Assembly (NCBI RefSeq): GCF_000186865.1 | Contig: NW_008705561.1 | Location: 1,702,427 to 1,766,426 of the forward strand | Length of the DNA: 64,000 nucleotides | From: Aureococcus anophagefferens | Lineage: Eukaryota; Sar; Pelagophyceae; Pelagomonadales; Pelagomonadaceae | Direction: 5' to 3' | Part shown: positions 1 through 7,589 of the stretch, piece after piece | Numbering within the stretch: position 1 is the stretch's first letter | How the letters are laid out: the number at the start of each line of letters is the position of its first letter | Position numbers and translations under genes: made by a program | The notes under the pieces: generated by a model | Database searches by the model: none | Told to the model about the DNA's origin: nothing | Seen by the model: the letters and a program-made list of their open reading frames with translations, nothing else

Positions 1-119
1 TTGGCGGATTTGAACACGGGCCTGGCTTCCGTGGGCGGGCCGCCGGGCATGCCGGGCAGCTGCGCCGCGGCGAAGGACGCCGCACAGGCAGCGAGCACCG
101 CTCGTCGAGCGACGGCCAT
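1..119 (-). CDS. 5' end of a secreted or organelle-targeted protein, cut by the window edge
   Basis: An ATG at 119 (reading leftward) opens a frame that stays open to the window edge, 39 codons. The first 20 residues are a basic start (MAVARR) followed by an Ala-rich hydrophobic stretch ending around AAAQ, which looks like a cleavable signal peptide; the next residues are Gly/Pro-rich. Function cannot be told because the body of the gene lies outside the window. It is transcribed away from the isomerase-like gene at 262-1266. Confidence 0.5.
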   Translation of the reverse strand, partial: MAVARRAVLAACAASFAAAQLPGMPGGPPTEARPVFKSA

Positions 120-229
120 AGCGAAGTCTATTGCCACTGAGGCTCGAGACTCCTTCAACGTTGTCGTCAACAACTGGTTCCCTCCGCGGGCCCGCCTCCC
201 CTCCCCGGCTCCGGGCGCTGGTCGAGCGC

Positions 230-256
230 GCGTCCCCTTCAATGACTAGTCCAACA
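230..256. repeat. 27-bp dispersed repeat, copy 1
   Basis: This 27-bp stretch, with core TTCAATGACTAGTCCAACA, recurs at 10252-10278 with two mismatches. It ends 6 bp before the stop codon of the minus-strand isomerase-like gene (stop at 262-264). No gene product is implied. Confidence 0.5.
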
Positions 257-261
257 ACTAC

Positions 262-1266
262 TTACGCCGGCGCGGCGCACTCGCCGCGCTCGATGCGGCG
301 GAGCTGGCGGCGCGACATGTACTCGACGGCCTTGGCGAGGTCCGCGAGGGGCATGGCCGTGTGCGGCGCCGTCGGCAGGTAGGGCGCCGGGCCGAACTCG
401 GGCTCGATCAACACGGGCCGGCCGAGCGCCGCCTGCCGCGACCAGATCACGTTCCACCAGCGCTCGTAGGTCTCGACGAGCGCCGCGTGCTCCGGCGCCG
501 ACGGGTCGTTGACCTGGATCGCCTCCGCAGAGCCTACGCGCGCGTGCGTGAGCACGGTGGCGTTGGCCACGCGCTCCAGGATCGGCGGCCAGTAGGCCGC
601 GTCCGACGGGTAGTCGAACGCGCGCTCCGCGGCGATGACCCAGTGCGACAGGTCCGCCGTGAGTTTGACCGTCGGGAACGCGTCGAGCACGAGCAATGTG
701 GTACGCGGCGTCGCCAGGGCGCGCGTGCGGTGCGTCTCGTGGGCCACGACGAGCCCGAGCGAGACCTCGATCTCGACGGCCGCGGCGAAGTAGCGCAGCA
801 CGTCCGCGTCGCCCCAGATGTCGACGCCGTCGTGGACGTTGAGCATCGTCGCGCCGAGCTCCTTGGCGAGGGTCGCCTGGGCCCGCAGCGACGCGATGCT
901 GTCCTCGACCTTCGCGGACGCGATGGGCACGCCGCAGACGTGAACCTGCGCGACGTAAAAGAGGCCCGAGGCAGAGAGCGCCTCGGCGAAGAGCGCCGCG
1001 CGCGTGGCGTTGCAGGCGTGCATGCAGGTGCCGTCGTAGCTCGGAAAGCCGCTGCACACGACCCACGTCGGCACCTCCACGCCCTGGTACAGCTCGGAGA
1101 TGCCGACCATCCACTGCGTCCACTGCTCCGGGCGCTCGAACTCGTCGACGCCCCAGGCCGTGCGCACCATAAGCACGTCGTCGAGCGCGTTGGCGACGGG
1201 GAGCAGCCAGAGCCATGCGATGCAGAGCAAAGCAGCAGAGGGGCTGCGGCGGCGGCTGGCGACCAT
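262..1266 (-). CDS. Secreted sugar isomerase/AP-endonuclease-like TIM-barrel protein
   Basis: The 334-aa product, counted from the ATG at 1266, opens with MVASRRR and a hydrophobic run (LLCIAWLWLLPVANA), a signal peptide. The rest resembles the xylose isomerase-like TIM-barrel superfamily (AP_endonuc_2). Visible marks are a strand with LNVHDGVDIWG, then VVAHETHR with the usual Glu/His metal ligands, then KLTADLSHW, and a late Glu-containing EPEFGP. The family includes sugar-phosphate isomerases and epimerases; the substrate here is unknown. The frame stays open upstream to an ATG at 1506, which would add 80 residues containing three copies of a 13-aa repeat. I prefer 1266 because it places the signal peptide at the N terminus. 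The gene diverges from the ankyrin gene at 1522. Confidence 0.7.
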   Translation of the reverse strand: MVASRRRSPSAALLCIAWLWLLPVANALDDVLMVRTAWGVDEFERPEQWTQWMVGISELYQGVEVPTWVVCSGFPSYDGTCMHACNATRAALFAEALSASGLFYVAQVHVCGVPIASAKVEDSIASLRAQATLAKELGATMLNVHDGVDIWGDADVLRYFAAAVEIEVSLGLVVAHETHRTRALATPRTTLLVLDAFPTVKLTADLSHWVIAAERAFDYPSDAAYWPPILERVANATVLTHARVGSAEAIQVNDPSAPEHAALVETYERWWNVIWSRQAALGRPVLIEPEFGPAPYLPTAPHTAMPLADLAKAVEYMSRRQLRRIERGECAAPA

Positions 1267-1270
1267 GGGC

Positions 1271-1387
1271 GACGGCGCGACGCTCACGGGCAACGAGAGC
1301 TCCGGCGGCGACGGCGCGACGCTCACGGGCAACGAGAGCTCCGGCGGCGACGGCGCGACGCTCACGGGCGACGAGAGCTCCGGCCCA
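1271..1387. repeat. Three tandem 39-bp units upstream of the isomerase-like gene
   Basis: Three near-identical 39-bp units (GACGGCGCGACGCTCACG...) sit immediately upstream of the preferred start codon at 1266. The unit is a multiple of three and is in frame with the gene, so it is either a 5'UTR minisatellite or, if translation starts at 1506, a 13-residue Pro/Ser/Val repeat. Confidence 0.85.
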
Positions 1388-1521
1388 GGCTCCCACCAAG
1401 AATCCAAGAACTTCACACAAAAACTTGCCGCTCTGCTTGAAGTGTCGTTAATCGTTGTGCTGCCCGGCATGGTCACGCGCCGCGTTGCCGGCATGACGAA
1501 GGCCAATCAGACGTAGCGAAG

Positions 1522-2646
1522 ATGGCCAGCTTCGACGCCAAGGCGCCGCCGAAGAACCGCTGGGTGGTGCAGCCGGCGCACCTCGGCAAGGACACGATCG
1601 TCCACTACCACGCCGCCGGCGGCGACGCGGCGGCGCTGGGCCACGCGCTGCGGCGCAACGGCGGCGACGCGTCCGGCGGCGGCCTGGCGCACTTCTACTC
1701 GCCGCCCGTGCACCTCGCGAGCGCCTACGGCCACCTCGCCTGCGTCGAGCTGCTCCTGGAGCGCGGCGCGACCGTCGGCGCGGACGACGCGCGGCGCGGC
1801 GGCCGCACGCCGCTGCACCTCGCGGCGCTCGGCGGCCACGCGGCCGTCGCCGAGGTGCTCCTGGACGCGGGCTGCGACGTGAACGCGCGCGACGGCGCCG
1901 GCGGCACGCCGCCCCTGCACGCGGCGGCCTTCGCGGGCCACCTGAGCACCGTGGCCGCGCTCCTGCGGCGCGGCGCGGACTCGAAGCTCCGCGCGGCCCA
2001 CTCCGGCGAGCTCGCGCTGCACGCCGCGGCGCGCGGGAACCGCCCGCGCGTCGTCGAGGCCCTCGTCCAGCACGAGTCGAGCGGCGCGGGCGTCAAGGAG
2101 CTGCCCGGCGTCATCGAGCGCCTCAGCGAGCCGCTCGCGCGGGGCAGCCTCTTCACGCGGCCCTACCAGCACGCCTACTCGAGCGGGAGCCGGGCCTGCG
2201 CGGCGCCCATCGAGGCCGTCGTCCGCGACTGCAAGGCGCAGATCTACCCCGGCGGCGCCGGCGGCGGGCCCAAGGCGTGGGGCCGCGAGATCGACGCGAC
2301 GCCCGCGGCGCCGAAGCTCGAGCCGCCGCCCAAGGTCAAGCCGCCCGTGGACCACAACGCGACGGCGCGGGCCGCGCGCTCCGACGCGCCCGTCGTGCTC
2401 CTCGACACGAAGCGCTGGCTCAGCTCCGCGGAGAACGGCGACTTTGGGCAGGGCCGGTGCCGGCTCTGCGACCCCGTCGCCCAGGACGCGCGCGGCCACC
2501 GCTGCAACACGACGCACTCCACGGAGCAGCACTACGCCTGGGCCGACGTCACGCGCGCGGAGACGCGCAAGGCGCGGATCAAGCACCAGCGCGAGCGCAA
2601 GGAGGGCCGCCTCGCGCCCGGCGAGGTGCCGTGGCGGAGCTGGTAA
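1522..2646 (+). CDS. Ankyrin-repeat protein
   Basis: The 374-aa intracellular-type protein has no signal peptide. Residues about 50-190 contain four ankyrin repeats with the standard helix signatures ([75 protein letters not shown]). The C-terminal third is outside the repeats, with a Cys/His cluster (CRLC...[12 protein letters not shown]) that might bind a metal, then a basic helix. Ankyrin repeats mediate protein binding; no partner can be inferred. It ends 7 bp before the stop codon of the convergent JmjC gene. Confidence 0.8.
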   Translation: MASFDAKAPPKNRWVVQPAHLGKDTIVHYHAAGGDAAALGHALRRNGGDASGGGLAHFYSPPVHLASAYGHLACVELLLERGATVGADDARRGGRTPLHLAALGGHAAVAEVLLDAGCDVNARDGAGGTPPLHAAAFAGHLSTVAALLRRGADSKLRAAHSGELALHAAARGNRPRVVEALVQHESSGAGVKELPGVIERLSEPLARGSLFTRPYQHAYSSGSRACAAPIEAVVRDCKAQIYPGGAGGGPKAWGREIDATPAAPKLEPPPKVKPPVDHNATARAARSDAPVVLLDTKRWLSSAENGDFGQGRCRLCDPVAQDARGHRCNTTHSTEQHYAWADVTRAETRKARIKHQRERKEGRLAPGEVPWRSW

Positions 2647-2653
2647 TACGTAG

Positions 2654-4102
2654 TTAGGCCCGCGCCCCGTCCGCGCCGCAGACGACGAGGATGCCCAGGT
2701 CCACGGCGACGGCCGCGAGCGCCGACCGGCTCAGCGGGTCCAGCGCGGTCCACTTGTCCACGTCGAAGGGCGCGGTGGACACGGCCGCGAGGATCACGGG
2801 CAGGATCGCCGCCATCTCCTCGCGCGCGACGAGGCCGCCGGCGCCGTTGGCCTGCTTCGCCGTCTCGCCGTCGCGCAGGCGGCGCACGAAGACGCCCGGC
2901 GCCAGCGTCCGCAGCTTCGGCGGCGCCGCGTCGTCGCCGTCGATCGGCGCCGCCTGCGCGGCGCGGTGCGCCTTGAGCCGGTCCGCGAAGGCCGCCGCGA
3001 GCTCCTCCGCGGCGACGTCGAGCTCCTCGCCGGCGACGCCCGCGACCCTGCGCGCCCGCTCGCGCCGCGCCGCGCCGTGGCCCGCGCAGACGAGCGCCGG
3101 GTCCGCGCAGCGGCGCCACCAGTGCGCGCCGCGCGGCGTCACGGTCCGCTTCTCGAGCCGCGCGGCCGCGGCGAGCGCCGCCGACGCGTCGGACGTCGAC
3201 GCCGCGGCGCAGAGCTTGGCCCAGGTCCAGTCGTAGGTCGCGACGGCGACCGTGGCGTGGAGCGACGCCTCGCCCGCGGTCTTGGCCTCGTGGACGTAGC
3301 CCCGGGGCACGTAGAGCACGTCGCCGCGGCGCAGGGTCGCCTCGACGCGCCGCGGCGCGGACGCCTCGTGGTCGACGGGCAGCGCGAAGCACTTGCCCGC
3401 CTGCTCCGACGGGTTCGGGAGGGGCACGGGCGGGTCGCCGTAGACGACCCACCGCTTCGAGCCCTCGAGCTGGACCACGAAGACGTCGCGGTCGTCCGCG
3501 TGGGCGTCGACGGCCTGGGCCGACGCCGGCGTCGCGTAGAGCTGGCAGTAGGCGTGGGGCAGGTGGTGCCGCAGGTCCACGGAGAGCTGCCGCGCGCCCT
3601 CCCAGACCGCGTCGAGCCGGTTCACGATGATCGACGCGGCGTCGAGCCAGCCGTGCGCCGCGCTCGCGTAGGCCGTCGACGGCGCGCCGTCCTTGAAGAC
3701 GAGGGCCTGCGCGAGGCCCGCGCCGCGCCCGTGCTCGCAGCGCGCGACGACCTCGAAGACGTCGGCCCAGCGCGGCAGCGCCGCGAGCCACGAACCCGCG
3801 CACGACCGCTCGAAGAGCCGCGGCTCGCGCTCGAAGCCCTCGTCGAAGAAGGCGCCGACGTCGGCGGCCGAGAGGCCCAGGACGGACTCGAGGCCCAGCG
3901 GCGCCAGCTGCTCCCAGCTCAGGCGCCGCTCGCGCGGCGTCAGGTCGTCGTCGGGGAAGGGCGAGCTCGTGTAGCGCGGCAGGATCGCCATGTACTTGCG
4001 AAGGACGCGGCGGCGGCGCTGGCGCGCGCGGCGGGAGCAGCGGGCCATCTTTGCTTTGCGGGATACAGCTAAGCGATGCAAACAGGTGCTTAATCGAGCC
4101 AA
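2654..4102 (-). CDS. JmjC/cupin_4 2-oxoglutarate oxygenase (NO66/MINA-like)
   Basis: The product is up to 482 aa and starts with a very basic stretch (RRARQRRRRVLRK) that could direct it to nucleus or nucleolus. The core is a cupin-like JmjC domain. A metal-binding HxD is seen in DAHADDRD at about residue 200, followed by FVVQLEGSKRWVVYG, and the distal His is in LYVPRGYVHEA at about 270. This layout is that of ribosomal oxygenases (NO66/MINA53), which hydroxylate histidines on ribosomal proteins using Fe(II), 2-oxoglutarate and O2. Substrate assignment is inference; a tRNA-modifying TYW5-like role is a weaker alternative. Later in-frame ATGs near 4048 and 3990 are possible starts. Confidence 0.75.
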   Translation of the reverse strand: MARLSTCLHRLAVSRKAKMARCSRRARQRRRRVLRKYMAILPRYTSSPFPDDDLTPRERRLSWEQLAPLGLESVLGLSAADVGAFFDEGFEREPRLFERSCAGSWLAALPRWADVFEVVARCEHGRGAGLAQALVFKDGAPSTAYASAAHGWLDAASIIVNRLDAVWEGARQLSVDLRHHLPHAYCQLYATPASAQAVDAHADDRDVFVVQLEGSKRWVVYGDPPVPLPNPSEQAGKCFALPVDHEASAPRRVEATLRRGDVLYVPRGYVHEAKTAGEASLHATVAVATYDWTWAKLCAAASTSDASAALAAAARLEKRTVTPRGAHWWRRCADPALVCAGHGAARRERARRVAGVAGEELDVAAEELAAAFADRLKAHRAAQAAPIDGDDAAPPKLRTLAPGVFVRRLRDGETAKQANGAGGLVAREEMAAILPVILAAVSTAPFDVDKWTALDPLSRSALAAVAVDLGILVVCGADGARA

Positions 4103-4203
4103 AAGCTACGAGCCATTGCTTGCGGCAACAAGCTGAGGCCAGGTTGATGCCGATGTTGCTCTCTCCTTACGTGCGCGCGGGGGGCGGAGATTAGCGATGC
4201 GTC

Positions 4204-4791
4204 CTAGAGATAGGACCCGATGACGGCCTTGAGGACGCGCGGGACCGAGTCCGGGACGCAGCCGCCGAGCAGCGCGGCGACGACCAGCGCGGCCTTGCGC
4301 TTGGCGGCGATGCCCGCATTCCGCACGATCCGCCGCTCGTGGACGTCTGCTAGGTTGCCTAGCATATCGACGGTCACACGGCCGCGCCGCACGAGCTCGA
4401 TGAGCGCCTCGGGGCCGACGTCCGCCGCGACTGCGACCGCGTTGGCGTCGTTGTTCAGCGCGAGCCATTCCAGCGCCTGCGCAGCCCGCCATTTGGCATT
4501 CCCGCGCTCGTTGTGCAGGAGCTCGACAAGCGGCGCGATGCCGCCGGCGGCGGCGATTGCGACCCGGTTGTCGTCGTTGTTGTACGCGAGGGCACACAGC
4601 GCCGCCGCGGCCCAGTATTTGGCCTCCGCGCTCCCGACGCGTAGTAGCTGGACGAGCGGCGCGATGCCGCCGGCCTCGGCCATCAGGCCGAGTTCACTCC
4701 AATCTAGGCGGCCCAGCGCCCGCACCGCCGCCGTCTTCGCTGCGTCGTCGCCCTCGCGCAAGGCGCGGACCAGCCCCTCGATCTCCGCCAT
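4204..4791 (-). CDS. Armadillo-repeat protein
   Basis: The 195-aa protein consists almost wholly of ARM repeats. Two canonical ones, GGIAPLVQLLRVGSAEAKYW and GGIAPLVELLHNERGNAKWR, are followed by helices with AALCALAYNNDDNRVAIAAA-type spacing. Such short plain ARM proteins are an abundant family in pelagophytes and probably act as binding scaffolds. No catalytic domain is present. It is head to head with the PDI-like gene at 4854, and the two share a 62-bp spacer. Confidence 0.75.
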   Translation of the reverse strand: MAEIEGLVRALREGDDAAKTAAVRALGRLDWSELGLMAEAGGIAPLVQLLRVGSAEAKYWAAAALCALAYNNDDNRVAIAAAGGIAPLVELLHNERGNAKWRAAQALEWLALNNDANAVAVAADVGPEALIELVRRGRVTVDMLGNLADVHERRIVRNAGIAAKRKAALVVAALLGGCVPDSVPRVLKAVIGSYL

Positions 4792-4825
4792 GCTTGACCC
4801 CTTTGCTCGAAACGCCGACGTTTCC

Positions 4826-4843
4826 CACGTGTTGAATATTCAA
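4826..4843. promoter_or_regulatory. G-box plus 12-bp palindrome in a shared divergent promoter
   Basis: The 62 bp between the start codons of the divergent ARM gene (4791) and PDI-like gene (4854) contain CACGTG at 4826-4831. It is directly followed by the perfect palindrome TTGAATATTCAA at 4832-4843. CACGTG is the core site of bHLH/bZIP factors in many eukaryotes; the palindrome is AT-rich in a very GC-rich background. A bidirectional regulatory role is inferred from position and symmetry. Confidence 0.5.
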
Positions 4844-4853
4844 GGTCGCCGCA

Positions 4854-5882
4854 ATGGCCGGGTCGCGCGCACTGCGCGTCTCGGCGCTGCTGCTGCTCGC
4901 CGTCCGCACGGGCGCCTTCTTCGAGCGCGGCAGCGACGTGGTCGTCATCGACAGCGTCGCCAAGTGGAAGGAGCACAACCCGGCCAAGTCGAACCACCTC
5001 TGGGTCATCAGCTTCTATCGCGAAGGCTGCGGCTTCTGCGTGTTGCTCGAGCCGGAGCTGCAGAAGGCGGCGACGAAGCTGCGGAAGCTCGTGTACTTCG
5101 GGGCCGTCGACGTCGAGAAGCACCGGACCGTCGCGGACGTCATCGTGAAGAAGCACGGCGTGAAGATCGAGGGCGTGCCGACGATCGTCGCGTTCAGCCC
5201 CACGGCGTCGGCGTCGCCCTTCGTGTACGCGGGCGAGCGGAAGGCGTCGGCCCTCGTCGCCTTCGCGGGGGACCGGCAGCCCGACTTCGTCAAGCGATTG
5301 GCGGGCGACGACTGGAGCGCCGCGCCGGACGCGTTCGCGGCGCGGCGGGTCCTGCTCTTCACGGAGAAGCGGTCGCCGACGGGCCTCTTCAAGGGCCTCG
5401 CGAGCCGCTTCCGCGGCGAGATCGACTTCGGCAGCGTCTACTGCGGCGACGCGGGCGCGAACGGTGCGCTCCGCGCGAGGTACGGCGTCGAACACAGCGC
5501 GGACCTGCCCGCGCTCATCGTCGTCCCGAACCCGCGGTCCGACTTCCAGAAGGCGACCAAGGCCATGCGCAAGCTCGCGCCGTCGGGCGAGGGCTTCCGC
5601 GTGCCCCTGGGCAAGAAGCCCTCCTTCATGCGCCTGGAATTCGCGCTCATGCCCTTCGCCGTGCAGGCGCCGACGCTGCTCCCCAAGGAGGACGACGCGC
5701 CGGCGGCGTCGAAGCGGCCGGAGCCCGACGACTCCGGCGCGCCCCACCCGGAGGAGGCGCGCTTCCGCGCGGGCAAGGAGGCGCGCCGGCGCCACGGCCA
5801 CCACCGCAAGAAGCACCGCAAGCCCGAGGTCTACGTCGACTCGTCCTGGCAGGACTCCGTCTGGGACGACGGGGAGCTGTAA
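4854..5882 (+). CDS. Protein disulfide isomerase-like thioredoxin-fold protein
   Basis: The 342-aa protein begins with a signal peptide (ALRVSALLLLAVRTGAF). One thioredoxin domain follows, with the redox motif CGFC at about residues 59-62 and the cis-proline loop GVPTI near 110. The usual central residue is His (CGHC), so CGFC suggests a shifted redox potential. A second domain at about 140-260 lacks a CxxC motif and may be a redox-inactive thioredoxin fold, as in P5/PDIA6-type proteins. The C terminus is Lys/Arg/His-rich with no KDEL-type retention signal. A role in disulfide formation in the secretory pathway is inferred. Confidence 0.75.
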   Translation: MAGSRALRVSALLLLAVRTGAFFERGSDVVVIDSVAKWKEHNPAKSNHLWVISFYREGCGFCVLLEPELQKAATKLRKLVYFGAVDVEKHRTVADVIVKKHGVKIEGVPTIVAFSPTASASPFVYAGERKASALVAFAGDRQPDFVKRLAGDDWSAAPDAFAARRVLLFTEKRSPTGLFKGLASRFRGEIDFGSVYCGDAGANGALRARYGVEHSADLPALIVVPNPRSDFQKATKAMRKLAPSGEGFRVPLGKKPSFMRLEFALMPFAVQAPTLLPKEDDAPAASKRPEPDDSGAPHPEEARFRAGKEARRRHGHHRKKHRKPEVYVDSSWQDSVWDDGEL

Positions 5883-5891
5883 GGCCCGTCG

Positions 5892-5999
5892 GTTAGAAGT
5901 CCGCGCGGGTCACTTTCCGTTTGGTGCGCTGTAAGGCGATTCCGGTAGTGTTGCAACTCGAACACCGTTAAAAGTCCGCGCGGGTCACTTTCCGTTTGA
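5892..5999. repeat. Direct repeat duplicating the 3' end of the neighbouring gene
   Basis: A stretch of about 32 bp (core AAGTCCGCGCGGGTCACTTT) occurs twice, near 5892-5923 and near 5968-5999, with one mismatch and a spacing of about 76 bp. The right copy contains the last codons and stop of the minus-strand gene 5968-6993. The left copy lies downstream of that stop, so the gene's 3' end was partly duplicated. Confidence 0.7.
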
Positions 6000-6993
6000 C
6001 GCGCGGCAACGGCGGACGGAACCGCCGCCGCCGCCGCGCGCCGCGCCGCTCGCGGAGCCCGTCCGCGACGTTGGCCTTGCGGCAGACCGCGCCGACGCCG
6101 GCGCGGCGGCGGCCCGCGCCGAGGCCCTCGAGGCGCGCCATGCCGTCGGCGTCGACATGATGGTACGCCAATAAGTTCGGCGGCCGCGCGGTCCAGGCCG
6201 CGTCCGGCGCTATTTCGCCGCGGTTGTGCACGGCGACGTAGGTTCGGCCCGCCGGCTCCGGCTCGAGCAGCCCCGTCTCGCGGCAGTCCGACGCCGGGCC
6301 CGGCGGGTGGAGCACGGCGGCGCCGGCCACGCGGCCCGCGCAGAAGGCGAGCAGCTGGTCGTCGTTGTAGGCCGCGCCCGGCACGGTGCCGTCGACGACG
6401 ACGTCGCGGCAGTTCGACGGCCGCGACTTGGCCGCCAGCGCGCGGCATTTCAAAAAGCGGTGGCGGCAGACGTCGGCGAAGCCGCGGTCGCTCAGGATGC
6501 GCAGCATGGGGCGGCTTAAAACGGTGAAGGGCCCCTGCCAATTGCCCGCGACCGCCGGCGTCGCGGACGCGTTCACGCCGCGCTCGACCGTCGAGAGGTA
6601 GTCCAGGAGCTTTTCGCCGTCGAACCACGTGTCGTACTCCGTCTCGAGGATCCATCGCGCACGGCTTCCCGTCGCCTCGAGCCAGGCGAGGACCCGCGCG
6701 TGCGCGACCTCGCGCTTGTACTGCGCCGCCGCGCGCGACCGCCCGAGCGACGCGTTCCCGGGGCAGCACTCCCGCACGGCCACCGACGCGCAGGCCGCGG
6801 GCGCACGCCGCGCGACGTCGGTGAAGATCGCCGCGGGCGCGCCGAGGCTTCGCACCCACGTGGCACACTGGCCCGCGACGCGCTCGTCGTCGACGGCGCT
6901 CTGCTTGGCGAAGATCGCCACCGCGACGTCGCGCGGGAGCACCGCGGCGCGCGCGCCGGCGGCGAGGGTACATGCAAGCACGAGCGAGAGCAT
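5968..6993 (-). CDS. Secreted/Golgi glycosyltransferase-like protein (tentative)
   Basis: The 341-aa product from the ATG at 6993 starts with a signal peptide or anchor (MLSLVLACTLAAGARA). Several features recall fringe/GT-A-type glycosyltransferases. There is an acidic motif in RWILETEYDTWFDGEKLL where a nucleotide-sugar-binding DxD-like motif would sit, and an AYNDDQLLAF motif about 120 residues on. Paired cysteines (CRHRFLKC, NCRD, DCRE) suggest lumenal disulfides. The last 40 residues are very Arg-rich. The family assignment is weak; donor and acceptor are unknown. An upstream in-frame ATG at 7065 would put a spacer repeat into the coding region and is less likely. Confidence 0.5.
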   Translation of the reverse strand: MLSLVLACTLAAGARAAVLPRDVAVAIFAKQSAVDDERVAGQCATWVRSLGAPAAIFTDVARRAPAACASVAVRECCPGNASLGRSRAAAQYKREVAHARVLAWLEATGSRARWILETEYDTWFDGEKLLDYLSTVERGVNASATPAVAGNWQGPFTVLSRPMLRILSDRGFADVCRHRFLKCRALAAKSRPSNCRDVVVDGTVPGAAYNDDQLLAFCAGRVAGAAVLHPPGPASDCRETGLLEPEPAGRTYVAVHNRGEIAPDAAWTARPPNLLAYHHVDADGMARLEGLGAGRRRAGVGAVCRKANVADGLRERRGARRRRRFRPPLPRVKRKVTRADF

Positions 6994-7589
6994 GGCTCTA
7001 GATTGGCTCCGAGGGCTGCCCGGGCGCCTCGGAGACGCCCATCGGCCAGGCCGCGACGCTAACATAATCCTACTCTGGCTCGGAGGGCTGCCCCGGCGCC
7101 ACGGAGACGCCCATCAGTGCACCGATCAAAACTCAGATTCTGATAGCCTGGATTTAAAAGTCAACATTTTTGTTGAACTTCAGCACTTTTGTTGAAGTTA
7201 AATCTTGCGATTTCGCGACCCGAACCAGCGACCGCGCGCAAAAAGCCATCGCAAACGTGCAATTAACGCGCGAATATCATCAAACTTGCTTTGATACGAC
7301 CATAACCCAATTTTGGCCGTGATTTCAGCCCGCGGACCGCCGCGACACCGCGCCCGCGCGCGCGGTCGACGTACAGCCTCTATGGACGACTAATGACTCT
7401 GGCTCCGCCGGCCGGAATTCGATGATTGATCTTTATTAATTAATTTCGTACGGGTGCACCTAGATGTACGTTGATCGGGGCACTGACGCCCATCGGCGGC
7501 TCGAGCACCTCAAGATGACGCTCAACATTCACCAGCCGAGGCGGTCGATGGGCGCGACGCGCACGCCTTGAGCGACGCGAACGCGCGAC
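6994..7589. other. 596-bp intergenic spacer with duplications and hairpins
   Basis: No gene is seen here. About 42 bp beginning GGCTCCGAGGGCTGCCCGGG near 7004 are repeated, diverged, near 7078. An AT-rich patch at 7150-7200 holds two potential hairpins: TCAACA-tttt-TGTTGA at 7161-7176, and AACTTCA at 7176-7182 paired with TGAAGTT at 7193-7199. TTAATTAA occurs near 7437. The spacer separates the starts of two divergent glycosyltransferase-like genes, so it should hold both promoters. Confidence 0.6.

Noticed and set aside
7120..7330. A tRNA or small RNA gene in the AT-rich spacer
   Set aside because: I could not find a cloverleaf, an A/B box pair or a terminator-like T run in proper spacing.
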